Of a DNA stretch of 21,900 bases, positions 1 through 7,271 are shown piece after piece. A program made the position numbers and the translations under genes. Location: contig JBBDSJ010000110.1 in assembly GCA_040905025.1 (NCBI GenBank), positions 1-21,900 of the forward strand, read 5' to 3'. Positions within the stretch are counted from its first letter, which is position 1. Every line of letters begins with the position of its first letter. The notes below the pieces were generated by a model that was not told the DNA's origin, searched no databases, and worked only from the letters and a program-made list of their open reading frames with translations. This DNA is from JBBDSJ01 sp040905025. Lineage in GTDB: Bacteria; Pseudomonadota; Gammaproteobacteria; Methylohalomonadales; Methylohalomonadaceae.

Positions 1-2
1 TA

Positions 3-461
3 ATGATCCGTGAAGAACAGATTGTCCGTAACACGCTCAGCTACAGTTTGATCGCCCATGGGATCCCTGCCCTGACACTGGAGATGGGGGAGTCCTATGT
101 CGTGAATGAGAAAAATATTGACGTCGGTGTGCGCAGTGTCTGGAACATGCTGAGTGAACTCGGCCTGGTCAGCATGCCGGCCACCGGCAGTTACGAATAT
201 CCCCTGCTGGAAAATGCCAGCCGCGGCATTTATACCTACAGTGACCAACCGTTGAGTTCGACCAGCGGTATCATCCGCTTTCTGGTCAAGCCCGGCGCAT
301 CAGTCAAATCTGGCCAGCCGTTTGCACGCATCTACAATGCCTTCGGCAAGGCCCAGGAAACATTGCATGCCAACACCAATGGTATCGTGCTCGGTCATGC
401 AGATTCATCGGTGGTTTTTCCGGGCATGGCGGTCATGGCATTTGGGATCAAACCTGTCTAA
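3..461 (+). CDS. aspartoacylase/succinylglutamate desuccinylase family protein, 3' part only
   Basis: This is the C-terminal part of a protein of the AstE/AspA zinc-dependent deacylase family; the gene begins before the window, and the first ATG here is internal. The visible 152 residues include a segment ending in PALTLEMGE, typical of the region before the family's C-terminal barrel. The rest is a beta-rich lipoyl-like domain (SGIIRFLVKPGASVKSGQP, then FPGMAVMAFGI). The zinc-binding His/Glu motif would lie upstream, so the substrate cannot be judged. Members remove an acyl group from an N-acyl amino acid or related small molecule in the cytoplasm. It is convergent with the vapC-like gene, whose stop is 19 bases beyond its own. 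Confidence 0.8.
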   Translation: MIREEQIVRNTLSYSLIAHGIPALTLEMGESYVVNEKNIDVGVRSVWNMLSELGLVSMPATGSYEYPLLENASRGIYTYSDQPLSSTSGIIRFLVKPGASVKSGQPFARIYNAFGKAQETLHANTNGIVLGHADSSVVFPGMAVMAFGIKPV

Positions 462-480
462 AAACGCTAGAATAGTTTGG

Positions 481-894
481 TCAGTGATGATCGCGGCAGG
501 TTACTGTCTTCAATGAAACCGCTATATCGGGAAAAGCTTTGAGCACTTTCCTGTCATTGGTAACCAGTGGGATCCCCAGTTTTTTTGCCAACCCGACATA
601 TTCACAATCATAAGCGGAGCACCGGCTTTCAAGCGTCAACTGCAAAACGCTATAGGAATCTACTGCATATTCATTACCCGCCAATAATGTTTCCGCTTCT
701 GCCTGAATTTCGCAGGCCTGAGCAAAGTCCATATCTTTGTTACGCAGATACAGCGCAAGTAAATTGCGAAACTCGCTACGCCATAGCAACGGAGCCAACC
801 ATTCCGGATCGTTTTGTAACAACGACTCTGCTTGCGCTGTGTTGACAGTGGGTAAATATAAATACGCCAGAATATTCGTATCAACAACAATCAC
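481..894 (-). CDS. vapC: VapC-type PIN-domain ribonuclease toxin
   Basis: The 137-residue protein has the full set of PIN-domain acidic residues: D5 in VVDTN, E41 in WRSEF, D96 in SAYDCEYVGLA, and D114 in VTNDRKVL. PIN toxins of the VapC family are Mg-dependent ribonucleases that cut tRNA or rRNA and are held inactive by their cognate antitoxin. The start is GTG at 894, overlapping the antitoxin stop in a GTGA junction, which is typical of translational coupling. Length is normal for the family. It is the second gene of a two-gene operon transcribed from a promoter near 1177-1205. The RNA target cannot be read from the sequence. Confidence 0.9.
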   Translation of the reverse strand: MIVVDTNILAYLYLPTVNTAQAESLLQNDPEWLAPLLWRSEFRNLLALYLRNKDMDFAQACEIQAEAETLLAGNEYAVDSYSVLQLTLESRCSAYDCEYVGLAKKLGIPLVTNDRKVLKAFPDIAVSLKTVTCRDHH

Positions 895-1136
895 GACCGT
901 CCCTGTTGAATCGCAGCAGCGATGTCAGCGCATTTGAATTTTTGCTTCGGCAACCTGGAGCGTAATTCGCGCGCCCGGCTGATAAACTCTGCGGGCGATA
1001 ATTGCTGCGGCATTAATACACGTTCCAGACAAACAATGATTTCACTATTTATACTACGATGATGCAATTCAGCCGTTGCCTTGAGGCGACTGTAAACATC
1101 ATCAGGAATATTCTTGAGAGTAATGGAGCTTGGCAT
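891..1136 (-). CDS. vapB: FitA/VapB-like ribbon-helix-helix antitoxin
   Basis: An 81-residue protein starting MPSSITLKNIPDDVYSRLKA, the pattern of Arc/FitA-type ribbon-helix-helix antitoxins: an N-terminal beta strand for DNA binding, two helices (SINSEIIVCLERVL), then a toxin-binding tail. It should neutralise the PIN toxin encoded next and repress the operon. A strong ribosome binding site (GGAGGT, 5 bases before ATG) supports the start. The gene overlaps vapC by 4 bases. A perfect 11-base inverted repeat lies 25 bases upstream and overlaps the -10 box, which fits autoregulation by the toxin-antitoxin complex. Confidence 0.88.
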   Translation of the reverse strand: MPSSITLKNIPDDVYSRLKATAELHHRSINSEIIVCLERVLMPQQLSPAEFISRARELRSRLPKQKFKCADIAAAIQQGRS

Positions 1137-1160
1137 TCAATACCTCCGCAAAAATACAAT

Positions 1161-1186
1161 AAACCATAATGGTTTCATTATGGTTT
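1161..1186. promoter_or_regulatory. operator-like inverted repeat of the vapBC promoter
   Basis: AAACCATAATG at 1161-1171 and CATTATGGTTT at 1176-1186 form a perfect 11-base inverted repeat around a 4-base spacer. The right arm contains the -10 box. The position and symmetry fit a binding site for the FitA/VapB-like dimer; binding is inferred. Confidence 0.75.
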
Positions 1187-1205
1187 TATGCATTGCATGA
1201 GTCAA
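1177..1205 (-). promoter_or_regulatory. sigma-70 promoter of vapBC
   Basis: On the minus strand TTGACT (1205-1200) and CATAAT (1182-1177) are separated by exactly 17 bases. Transcription would begin near 1170, giving a leader of about 34 bases that contains the GGAGGT ribosome binding site of vapB. Confidence 0.65.
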
Positions 1206-1225
1206 GCCACAACATCAAAACCGCA

Positions 1226-1417
1226 TCACAGCGCAGCCATTAGCTTGTCTTTTTCAACCGCCCGTTGGCCCTGCAAAATACGCTCGGCGGCCGCATCCAG
1301 GATCGCCTGCAATAATTCTGAATAGCGCATGCCGCCGTACTCCGCCATCAGGTTCAGTTTGCCGTCCCAGCACCAGCCCGGATTCGGGTTCATCTCCAGC
1401 AGCTTGATATTACCGTC
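1226..1417 (-). pseudogene. copied 3' fragment of the methyltransferase/ATP-grasp ligase gene
   Basis: Bases 1284-1417 are identical to 2275-2408, inside the last part of the large fusion gene (residues about 588-632, including the LEMNPNPG metal-binding segment). The fragment continues to its own stop at 1226 with a different C-terminal tail (ERILQGQRAVEKDKLMAAL rather than the tail of the full gene). It therefore looks like the end of a homologous gene from a related strain, not a simple internal duplication. It begins 13 bases after the stop of the small nucleotidyltransferase partner and has no start of its own. An open frame running into it from 1504 is out of frame with that partner and is probably not expressed. 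Confidence 0.88.
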
Positions 1418-1430
1418 AGCAGATGTAGCG

Positions 1431-1631
1431 CTACCATTCACTCTCTTCGGTCGGATGGCTGATGATCTTCTTGCCGTTACGACGACGTTCATCCAGAATA
1501 GCATCAGTCAGTTCTATCATGTCTTCCACCGCAGCGAATCGCTGTTCGAGCGATCGAGAACGAAACTCCTGCATTAGTGCAAGCCGTGCAGCGGCGTAGC
1601 CGTTCATTTGTTCCGGGTTTGATTTATCCAT
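1431..1631 (-). CDS. small protein coupled to the nucleotidyltransferase (putative toxin-antitoxin partner)
   Basis: A 66-residue protein, charged and probably all helical (SLEQRFAAVEDMIELTDAILDERRRNGKK), with no signal peptide or membrane segment. Its ATG shares one base with the stop of the upstream nucleotidyltransferase gene (TAATG), so the two are almost certainly co-translated. I do not recognise a named family. The tight coupling, small size and neighbouring vapBC genes suggest it is the partner of the nucleotidyltransferase in a toxin-antitoxin-like pair; which one is the toxin is not visible. It is too short to be an ordinary HEPN partner of an MNT protein. Confidence 0.7.
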   Translation of the reverse strand: MDKSNPEQMNGYAAARLALMQEFRSRSLEQRFAAVEDMIELTDAILDERRRNGKKIISHPTEESEW

Positions 1632-2134
1632 TACTTCTGTGATCCCAACAACAGTTTCAGGTTCTCAATGTCATCAGCATCCTTCGCGCGCCCAGTATTG
1701 GATTTCATGGCAATCAATGTTTCTATCCGGGCATAACGGATACTCAATCCTGGTGCAATTTCTTCATTGGGACAGGCTTGATACTCTGTATCGAAATCGA
1801 ACGGCTCCTGTATAAAAACATCGACACCGGCAAATGGCCATTCCGGATGCTGGAAATGCAATACCTGCATATTTTTATCAGTTTGCCATGCGCGCCGATT
1901 GTTCTCATCAATAAACTCTGCGAGTGTTACGGGCACAGAGGGCACATAACCGATAGCCGTCAACACGCCCCATAAACCTGTCATATCGTCTGATTCCAGC
2001 TTGATGACAATATCCAAATCATGAGTCATGCGTGGATATCCCTGTGCCACCACAGCTAAGCCGCCCACCACGATATAACGCACGCCAACTGAATTTAATT
2101 GGCCGAAAATATTTTTCAATTCCACAAGCTTCAT
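1631..2134 (-). CDS. MNT/AbiEii-like nucleotidyltransferase family protein
   Basis: The 167-residue protein has the nucleotidyltransferase signature VVGGLAVVAQGYPRMTHDLDIVI: GG at 24-25 and the metal-binding D-x-D at 39-41. A further acidic strand (GVDVFI) follows in the middle of the chain. Proteins of this size and motif are found as stand-alone enzymes in toxin-antitoxin and abortive-infection modules (AbiEii/MNT superfamily), where they transfer a nucleotide to a partner protein or to tRNA. The ATG at 2134 has no clear Shine-Dalgarno sequence. The gene starts 68 bases after the stop of the fusion gene on the same strand and may be read through from it. Its stop overlaps the start of the 66-residue partner. 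Confidence 0.82.
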   Translation of the reverse strand: MKLVELKNIFGQLNSVGVRYIVVGGLAVVAQGYPRMTHDLDIVIKLESDDMTGLWGVLTAIGYVPSVPVTLAEFIDENNRRAWQTDKNMQVLHFQHPEWPFAGVDVFIQEPFDFDTEYQACPNEEIAPGLSIRYARIETLIAMKSNTGRAKDADDIENLKLLLGSQK

Positions 2135-2201
2135 GACGCTAACGATCCATGACTCAGTTTGACAATCATATCAGCCAGTAAATCATACTATCTGCCATGA
2201 C

Positions 2202-4169
2202 TCACGCACTTACGGCGCCAGCATCCGCCAGCTGGCGTGTTTTATCCTCGTTACGCTGCACCTGCAGTATCCGATCGGCGGCCGCATCCAGGATCGCCTG
2301 CAATAATTCTGAATAGCGCATGCCGCCGTACTCCGCCATCAGGTTCAGTTTGCCGTCCCAGCACCAGCCCGGATTCGGGTTCATCTCCAGCAGCTTGATA
2401 TTACCGTCGGCATCGGCACGGAAATCAACGCGTGCATAATCGCGGCAACCGAGGCGTTCAAACAACTTGCCGGAATACTCGAGCATTAACCGCTGCTGGC
2501 TTTCCGGCAGTTCGGTTTCCTTGTACTGGATCTCGGTCCAGTACGGTGAGTCCGGCAACCACTTCGATTCATAGCCGAGAATGCGTGGCAACATTGGGTC
2601 GAGATTGCTGTAGTCCACTTCAAGGATCGGCAGATAACGAAAGCCCTGCTCCGGATTACCGATCAGACTGACACTGTATTCATTGCCGGACAAAAACTCC
2701 TGCACCAGAATGGGCCGGTTCGGCAACGTCTCGTGCAGTTTTGACAAATAGCTCATCAGTTCTACCGGTGAACTCACCACGGCGTTTTGCGTAATACCGA
2801 TACTGGAATCACCAAAGTTCGGTTTCAATATCGCCGGGAATATGGATGGCAATGTCGCGGATTGATCCGAGGGCTTTACATAGGTTTCCAGCGGCACCGG
2901 AATGTCGAGGCTTTCCGCCACCGCCCGCACCAGCGCCTTGTCATAGCAGTGTGCCAGACACGCCGGCGCGCCACCGGTATACGGCACATCCAGCATTTCC
3001 AGTAACGCCGGGACATGCAGTTCCTTGAAGGCATCATTGTTATAGCCTTCATCGCACAAGTTGAAGACAAACGCCGGCGCATTTTTGCTGAGTTCATCCA
3101 TCATCACGGCATGGTTGTCGAGATAACGAAACCGGTAGCCACTGACTTCTGCCAGCGCATCCTTGAGCCGGTTGACGGTATCAATGTCTTCGGGATTGAA
3201 CTGACCGCCCTTCTTGACCGGATCCGGCAGGCGCGGATCACCGAGCAATACGGTGACGTCGGTCTGCTTGCGGCTTTTGATCGGTTGCACGGCGGCCTTG
3301 CGCGGCGCCCGCGTGGTGATAAAGATGCGGTTGCCCATCATACCCAGATCCTGATTACGATCCGACTCGGCCCGAATGTTGTCGTGAATACGCGTGGTTT
3401 CAAAGCCGACATGTTGCAGCAGCCCCTGAATACGCTCACGCGAATACAGGCGCTCGGCATAAAACTGATCGGCGATCACGCCGCGTTCGGCATGTACCAC
3501 CACTTCTCGTGAAATCAAACGCTGGCCGTCGGCAGCCAGCGACCGTTCGCGACAGACAAAATAATTCTGGTCGATCCATTCCCATGAGCGTGGTTCAAAA
3601 TGCTCACGCATCCAGTCGCCATCGGTAAGATCCAGTGCCAGCGTGCCACCACTGCGCAGGACGTCTTTAATTTCCAGTAACACGCGCGCATCGGCTTCTT
3701 CTACATCAAAGTAACCAAACGAGTTACCCATGATCATGACACAGTCCAGACTGTCATCGGCCAGCCGCAACTTGCGCGCATCACCTTCATGAAAACTGAT
3801 ATCAAATCCCTGCTTGCGGGCGCGGCGCTTGGCCAGCCGGATCAGGTAGCGGGATCGGTCAATGCCGGTAATGTATTTGAAACCGCGTCGGGCCAGTTCC
3901 AGACAGTGCCGGCCCTGGCCACAACATAAATCGAGTATACGATCAGCCGGCTTGATACCGGTATTTTGAATCAGCACATCAATTTCGGTCACCGTGTTGA
4001 TATCGTTTTCAACCACATCACCATCGGTGCGCAGGTAAAGCGAATCAAATAACTCCTTCCACCATTCCGATGGCAGATGGTTTTCCAGATCGGCAACCGG
4101 GCCCAGTGTCCGGGCACGCGGGCGTTTGCTGCGCGGACGGCGTTCCTTGATCAGTTCTTTACTGGCCAT
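2202..4169 (-). CDS. fused SAM-dependent methyltransferase and D-Ala-D-Ala-ligase-like ATP-grasp protein
   Basis: The 655-residue protein has two enzyme domains. Residues about 75-290 form a class I methyltransferase, with the SAM-binding motif ILDLCCGQGRH at 78-88 followed by TGIDRSRYLI. Residues about 304-640 resemble D-alanine-D-alanine ligases: LKPNFGDSSIGI (448-459), the VQEFLSGNEYSV lid region (489-500), ARVDFRAD (579-586) and the metal-binding LEMNPNPG (594-601). The N-terminal 30 residues are basic and unstructured. An ordinary Ddl has about 310 residues and no methyltransferase, so this is probably not the cell-wall enzyme but one that ligates and methylates a small amino-acid or peptide product. 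The substrate is unknown. The start is supported by GGGAG eight bases upstream. Its 3' end is copied at 1226-1417. Confidence 0.85.
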   Translation of the reverse strand: MASKELIKERRPRSKRPRARTLGPVADLENHLPSEWWKELFDSLYLRTDGDVVENDINTVTEIDVLIQNTGIKPADRILDLCCGQGRHCLELARRGFKYITGIDRSRYLIRLAKRRARKQGFDISFHEGDARKLRLADDSLDCVMIMGNSFGYFDVEEADARVLLEIKDVLRSGGTLALDLTDGDWMREHFEPRSWEWIDQNYFVCRERSLAADGQRLISREVVVHAERGVIADQFYAERLYSRERIQGLLQHVGFETTRIHDNIRAESDRNQDLGMMGNRIFITTRAPRKAAVQPIKSRKQTDVTVLLGDPRLPDPVKKGGQFNPEDIDTVNRLKDALAEVSGYRFRYLDNHAVMMDELSKNAPAFVFNLCDEGYNNDAFKELHVPALLEMLDVPYTGGAPACLAHCYDKALVRAVAESLDIPVPLETYVKPSDQSATLPSIFPAILKPNFGDSSIGITQNAVVSSPVELMSYLSKLHETLPNRPILVQEFLSGNEYSVSLIGNPEQGFRYLPILEVDYSNLDPMLPRILGYESKWLPDSPYWTEIQYKETELPESQQRLMLEYSGKLFERLGCRDYARVDFRADADGNIKLLEMNPNPGWCWDGKLNLMAEYGGMRYSELLQAILDAAADRILQVQRNEDKTRQLADAGAVSA

Positions 4170-4367
4170 GCGAATAACTCCCTGGCAGGGGCTGCCGGAG
4201 GAAGGAAGGCGGACATCTAAACCAACCAGGTGGGTTGGCGCTCAGCTTCGGCCGCCGGTCGAGGAGTCGGCGCGCAATATAGCGAAATCACGGCGCAATG
4301 CAATCATTATTTGTGCTTGAGTGTAGACGGCTTTTGAACAAAGAAAAGCGCCCTCATAAAACCAGTC
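4170..4367 (-). promoter_or_regulatory. leader region of the fusion gene with weak promoter candidate
   Basis: This 198-base gap separates two genes on the minus strand. A TATATT box (4281-4276) with a poor -35 match TTGCAT (4303-4298) at 16 bases is a possible promoter. The resulting leader of about 100 bases contains a short inverted repeat (CCAACC/GGTTGG near 4224-4240). No clear terminator for the vWA gene and no recognisable riboswitch are seen. Confidence 0.3.
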
Positions 4368-6500
4368 TCAAGTGGTCAGTCGGCGGTAAATATCGGCGAC
4401 TTTCAATGGCAGTTTACGTACGTTATCAATCACGGCATAGTTGGCGGCGCCATACATATGTGGCAGGTAATCACCACCTTCACTGTCGATGGTAATGCAG
4501 AAGGCATGTATCGCATCGCGGCGGGCTTCCAGCAATGCCCGGCGCGTATCCTCGATACCATACAAGCCGCGGTAACTGCCGTAATCTTCCGGCTTGCCAT
4601 CCGACAGCGTGACCAGCAAGCGGGTACGGGCCGGCACCTTGCGCAATTGCCGGGTCAGGTGGCGGATCGCCACGCCCATGCGTGTATACGTTTGCGGTTG
4701 TATACCACTGATACGGGCCCGCACCGCCTGACTATAGCCTTCATCAAAACGTTTGATGTGGTATATCGCGCAGCGATTATGCGTACGCCCGGAAAACCCG
4801 TAAATGGCATAGCGATCACCCAGGGTTTCCAGCGCCTCACACAGCAAAACCAGCGCTTCCCGCTCGGCCATATTCACCCAGCCGCGGGTCGACCCACTCA
4901 TGTCGACCATCAGCATGACGGCCACGTTACGCCGCCGGCGCTGGCGCTGGATATAGAAGTGCTCACCTGTTTCAATGCCACGCAGCTGATCCGCCCGGGC
5001 AGCCACCAGCGCATCGATATCAATGTCATCACCGTCGGCCTGCCGGCGCAGGCGCAAGTCCTCGTCCAGCACCGCTTCAAAACTGCGTTTGATTGATTGC
5101 AGGGGGCCACGGTATTTCTGCAATGTCTGCCGCACAAATGCCGGATCAGCAGCCGGCACGGTATGCTCGCGCAGCACGCAATAATTATCACGATAGCGCT
5201 GGCGCTGATAATCCCATTCCGGGTACAGCAACGCGCCATCGGCATAATGCAATGAATCGGCTGGCAGCGTTGTGTCACTGCTGATGGCATCACTCCCGGC
5301 CGCCGCGTCATACGCATCCCCTGCCCCGGCCACCAGCGCTGTATGCGTCAGCGTACCCAGATCCTGCTGCAATGAAATCAGTAATTGCCGGATCTCCAGC
5401 GGCGCACTAACCACTTGTCCGCCGTACACCAATGCCGGGGTGGGATCCGTTTGCTCGACATTGCCTGTCTGTGCCGGCGCCAGCGTAAACACACCACCGG
5501 ATCCTTGTGTTGCATTCGACATACCGGCATCCAACAACGGTTGCAATTCGAGCAGCGCTTGCTGCAAACGCCGCTGTTCACGTTGCAGGCGTTGTTGCTG
5601 CGCCGTGGCAACACGCTGCGGATAACACTCACCCTGATAACACGGCGGCGCCGGGACGTCACTGGCCGTCAGCCGGTCCAGCCACTGCAAAGAAACCATC
5701 GCAGTCGTCGTGGCTTGCTGCAAATGCGCCGTGGCAGCTTGCCAGACACCGGTCAACGTTTGCGTTTCATCCCTGAAACTCGCGAGCAACCGCGCCAGTC
5801 CCGGCAGATCGCGTTGCAGGCAGGCTTCTATACGCACACGTTCCAAAGCGGCATAGATCGGCCAGTCACTGGCCGGCCTTTGCAACAGTTTATTCAGCAC
5901 CGTGACACGCCAACAGCCATAGACATTCTGCGCCCACAAAAACACCGCCATCGCCCGATACAGATCGCGATTACGCGCCTGCGTGTGAAACGTTTTCAGA
6001 TGCTTTGGCAAATAGATGTGATCGGTGTCGGTATAGATATGCTCGCCCGCGCTGATACTCAATGGCCGGCCACCCAACCCGAGGATTAGCGTCTGCAATA
6101 CTTTCTGTTCGGTATCGAGACGGGCTTCGAGCTGATGTTCAGCATAGTCATGGGCAAACGCCGGCAGATTTTCAAACACCGCCACGGCAACACCGAGGCC
6201 GCGTTTGTCATAGGCATCCATCGCCTTGATCAGCCACTGCTCAACACCGGCCTGCGGCATCAGATCAAACGCATCCAGCACATGCTGTGCATAAATACGG
6301 GCAAGTTCGGGATCAATACGGACTATTGTGTCCAGCCAACGCTGGATAAAACGTTGTGCCAGTGCGGGTAAGGCGGCCAGTCGCTCGGCACCATCTGCCG
6401 ACGGCAGAAAGGCCAGCAGTCGTTGCGCGGGATCAGATTGCGCCCGCGCTGGCCGGTGCGCGACCATTTGTTCAAGAATCCAGCGGGAATCGGGATCCAT
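4368..6500 (-). CDS. von Willebrand factor A domain protein of the CbbO/NorD family
   Basis: The protein has about 710 residues, with a long helical N-terminal region and a C-terminal vWA domain. The metal-ion-dependent adhesion site is intact: DMSGS at about 533-537, the threonine in YTRMG near 607, and SDGKPED near 634-640. CbbO and NorD work with a hexameric MoxR ATPase (CbbQ or NorQ) to activate Rubisco or to insert metal into nitric oxide reductase. The partner ATPase is encoded upstream on the same strand, but a higBA pair now separates them. ATG at 6500 is preferred over the adjacent TTG at 6503; neither has a good ribosome binding site. No Rubisco or nor structural genes are in the window, so the client is undecided. 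Confidence 0.85.
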   Translation of the reverse strand: MDPDSRWILEQMVAHRPARAQSDPAQRLLAFLPSADGAERLAALPALAQRFIQRWLDTIVRIDPELARIYAQHVLDAFDLMPQAGVEQWLIKAMDAYDKRGLGVAVAVFENLPAFAHDYAEHQLEARLDTEQKVLQTLILGLGGRPLSISAGEHIYTDTDHIYLPKHLKTFHTQARNRDLYRAMAVFLWAQNVYGCWRVTVLNKLLQRPASDWPIYAALERVRIEACLQRDLPGLARLLASFRDETQTLTGVWQAATAHLQQATTTAMVSLQWLDRLTASDVPAPPCYQGECYPQRVATAQQQRLQREQRRLQQALLELQPLLDAGMSNATQGSGGVFTLAPAQTGNVEQTDPTPALVYGGQVVSAPLEIRQLLISLQQDLGTLTHTALVAGAGDAYDAAAGSDAISSDTTLPADSLHYADGALLYPEWDYQRQRYRDNYCVLREHTVPAADPAFVRQTLQKYRGPLQSIKRSFEAVLDEDLRLRRQADGDDIDIDALVAARADQLRGIETGEHFYIQRQRRRRNVAVMLMVDMSGSTRGWVNMAEREALVLLCEALETLGDRYAIYGFSGRTHNRCAIYHIKRFDEGYSQAVRARISGIQPQTYTRMGVAIRHLTRQLRKVPARTRLLVTLSDGKPEDYGSYRGLYGIEDTRRALLEARRDAIHAFCITIDSEGGDYLPHMYGAANYAVIDNVRKLPLKVADIYRRLTT

Positions 6501-6536
6501 CAATATGAAGTAACGATTAAGACGGGAATTTTAATT

Positions 6537-6824
6537 TCAAGCCAACTCGAATTTATTAACGTGTACCGTGTTGATTTTATCCCGAGCTTGCCATAGATCA
6601 TAGGCCATTTGCATACCCAACCACGTTTCCGGAGTTGAGCCAAAGGCCTTGGAAAGTCTGAATGCCATATCTACAGAAATTCCGGCTTTTTCATTGACAA
6701 TATCGGACAACGCCTGACGGGTCACACCCAGTCCTTTGGCAGCTTCAGTGACTGTAAGACCCAGCGGCTCAATACACTGTCTGCGGACAATGCCGCCGGG
6801 ATGTGATGGGTGATGGATAGCCAT
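6537..6824 (-). CDS. higA: HigA-type antitoxin (locus 1)
   Basis: A 95-residue protein that begins with the typical HPSHPGGIVRRQCIEPLGL segment of HigA antitoxins. An XRE-type helix-turn-helix follows (VTEAAKGLGVTRQALSDIVNEKAGISVDMAFRLSKAF), then TPETWLGMQMAYDLWQA, which is conserved in the family. It should bind and inhibit HigB and repress the operon. Its ATG lies 14 bases after the higB stop, with GAGGT as ribosome binding site. The stop is 36 bases before the start of the vWA gene, so read-through could supply transcription of that gene. Confidence 0.93.
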   Translation of the reverse strand: MAIHHPSHPGGIVRRQCIEPLGLTVTEAAKGLGVTRQALSDIVNEKAGISVDMAFRLSKAFGSTPETWLGMQMAYDLWQARDKINTVHVNKFELA

Positions 6825-6838
6825 GATGGTTTACCTCA

Positions 6839-7117
6839 TTAATGATAATCAATGTAGTCAACATTAATCGCATGACCTTCATCGAACTGAAATATCACGC
6901 GCCAGTTACCCGATATTGATACTGCCCAATACCCTTTCAATTTACCTTTCAAGGAATGCAGCCTGAATCCTGGCAAATTCATGTCTTCAGGTATTCGGCT
7001 ACGATCCAGTACAGTAAGCACATCAAGAAGTTTATCCAGATGATCAGGAGCCAATAGCTTGGTTGATTTGCCGGTGTAAAGCGCTTTCAGTCCGCGATGT
7101 CTAAACGACTTGATCAC
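6839..7117 (-). CDS. higB: HigB-type mRNA-cleaving toxin (locus 1)
   Basis: The 92-residue protein has the RelE/HigB fold signature: MIKSFRHRGLKALY at the N-terminus, a central LPGFRLHSLKGKLKGYWAVSISGNWRVIFQF, and C-terminal INVDYIDYH. HigB toxins cleave mRNA on the ribosome. The toxin gene comes first, as usual for higBA. The start is GTG at 7117; no in-frame ATG fits the family N-terminus. A near-perfect sigma-70 promoter ends only 6 bases before this GTG and there is no Shine-Dalgarno sequence, so the transcript is probably leaderless. The pair lies between the MoxR ATPase and vWA genes. Confidence 0.93.
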   Translation of the reverse strand: MIKSFRHRGLKALYTGKSTKLLAPDHLDKLLDVLTVLDRSRIPEDMNLPGFRLHSLKGKLKGYWAVSISGNWRVIFQFDEGHAINVDYIDYH

Positions 7118-7123
7118 TCGAAA

Positions 7124-7152
7124 AGTATAAAGTGTCGTCTGTCACTTGTCAA
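7124..7152 (-). promoter_or_regulatory. sigma-70 promoter of higBA locus 1, with dyad in the spacer
   Basis: On the minus strand TTGACA (7152-7147) and TATACT (7129-7124) are separated by exactly 17 bases, an almost consensus promoter. The expected start is at or next to the GTG of higB at 7117. The spacer holds an imperfect dyad (AGTGAC...GACACT, 7146-7131), a plausible HigA operator. Confidence 0.8.
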
Positions 7153-7160
7153 TAGACATA

Positions 7161-7188
7161 AATTTCCCTAACTAAAGCTGGGGAAATT
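7161..7188. other. inverted repeat between the MoxR ATPase gene and higB
   Basis: AATTTCCC (7161-7168) and GGGAAATT (7181-7188) form an 8-base inverted repeat with a 12-base loop, 84 bases beyond the ATPase stop. It could terminate or process the ATPase transcript, but no T-run follows on either strand. Confidence 0.4.
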
Positions 7189-7271
7189 CTTGCTACAACC
7201 GCGTTTAGTCACATTCCCGTATCCTGTCAGTAGATGGATTTTCTCAACGCTTAATATTGCTGGATCAGTAC

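Noticed and set aside
1226..1504. 92-codon open frame ending in the copied ligase tail
   Set aside because: Its first half is an out-of-frame reading of the small nucleotidyltransferase partner; it arises by chance at the junction and has no start signals.
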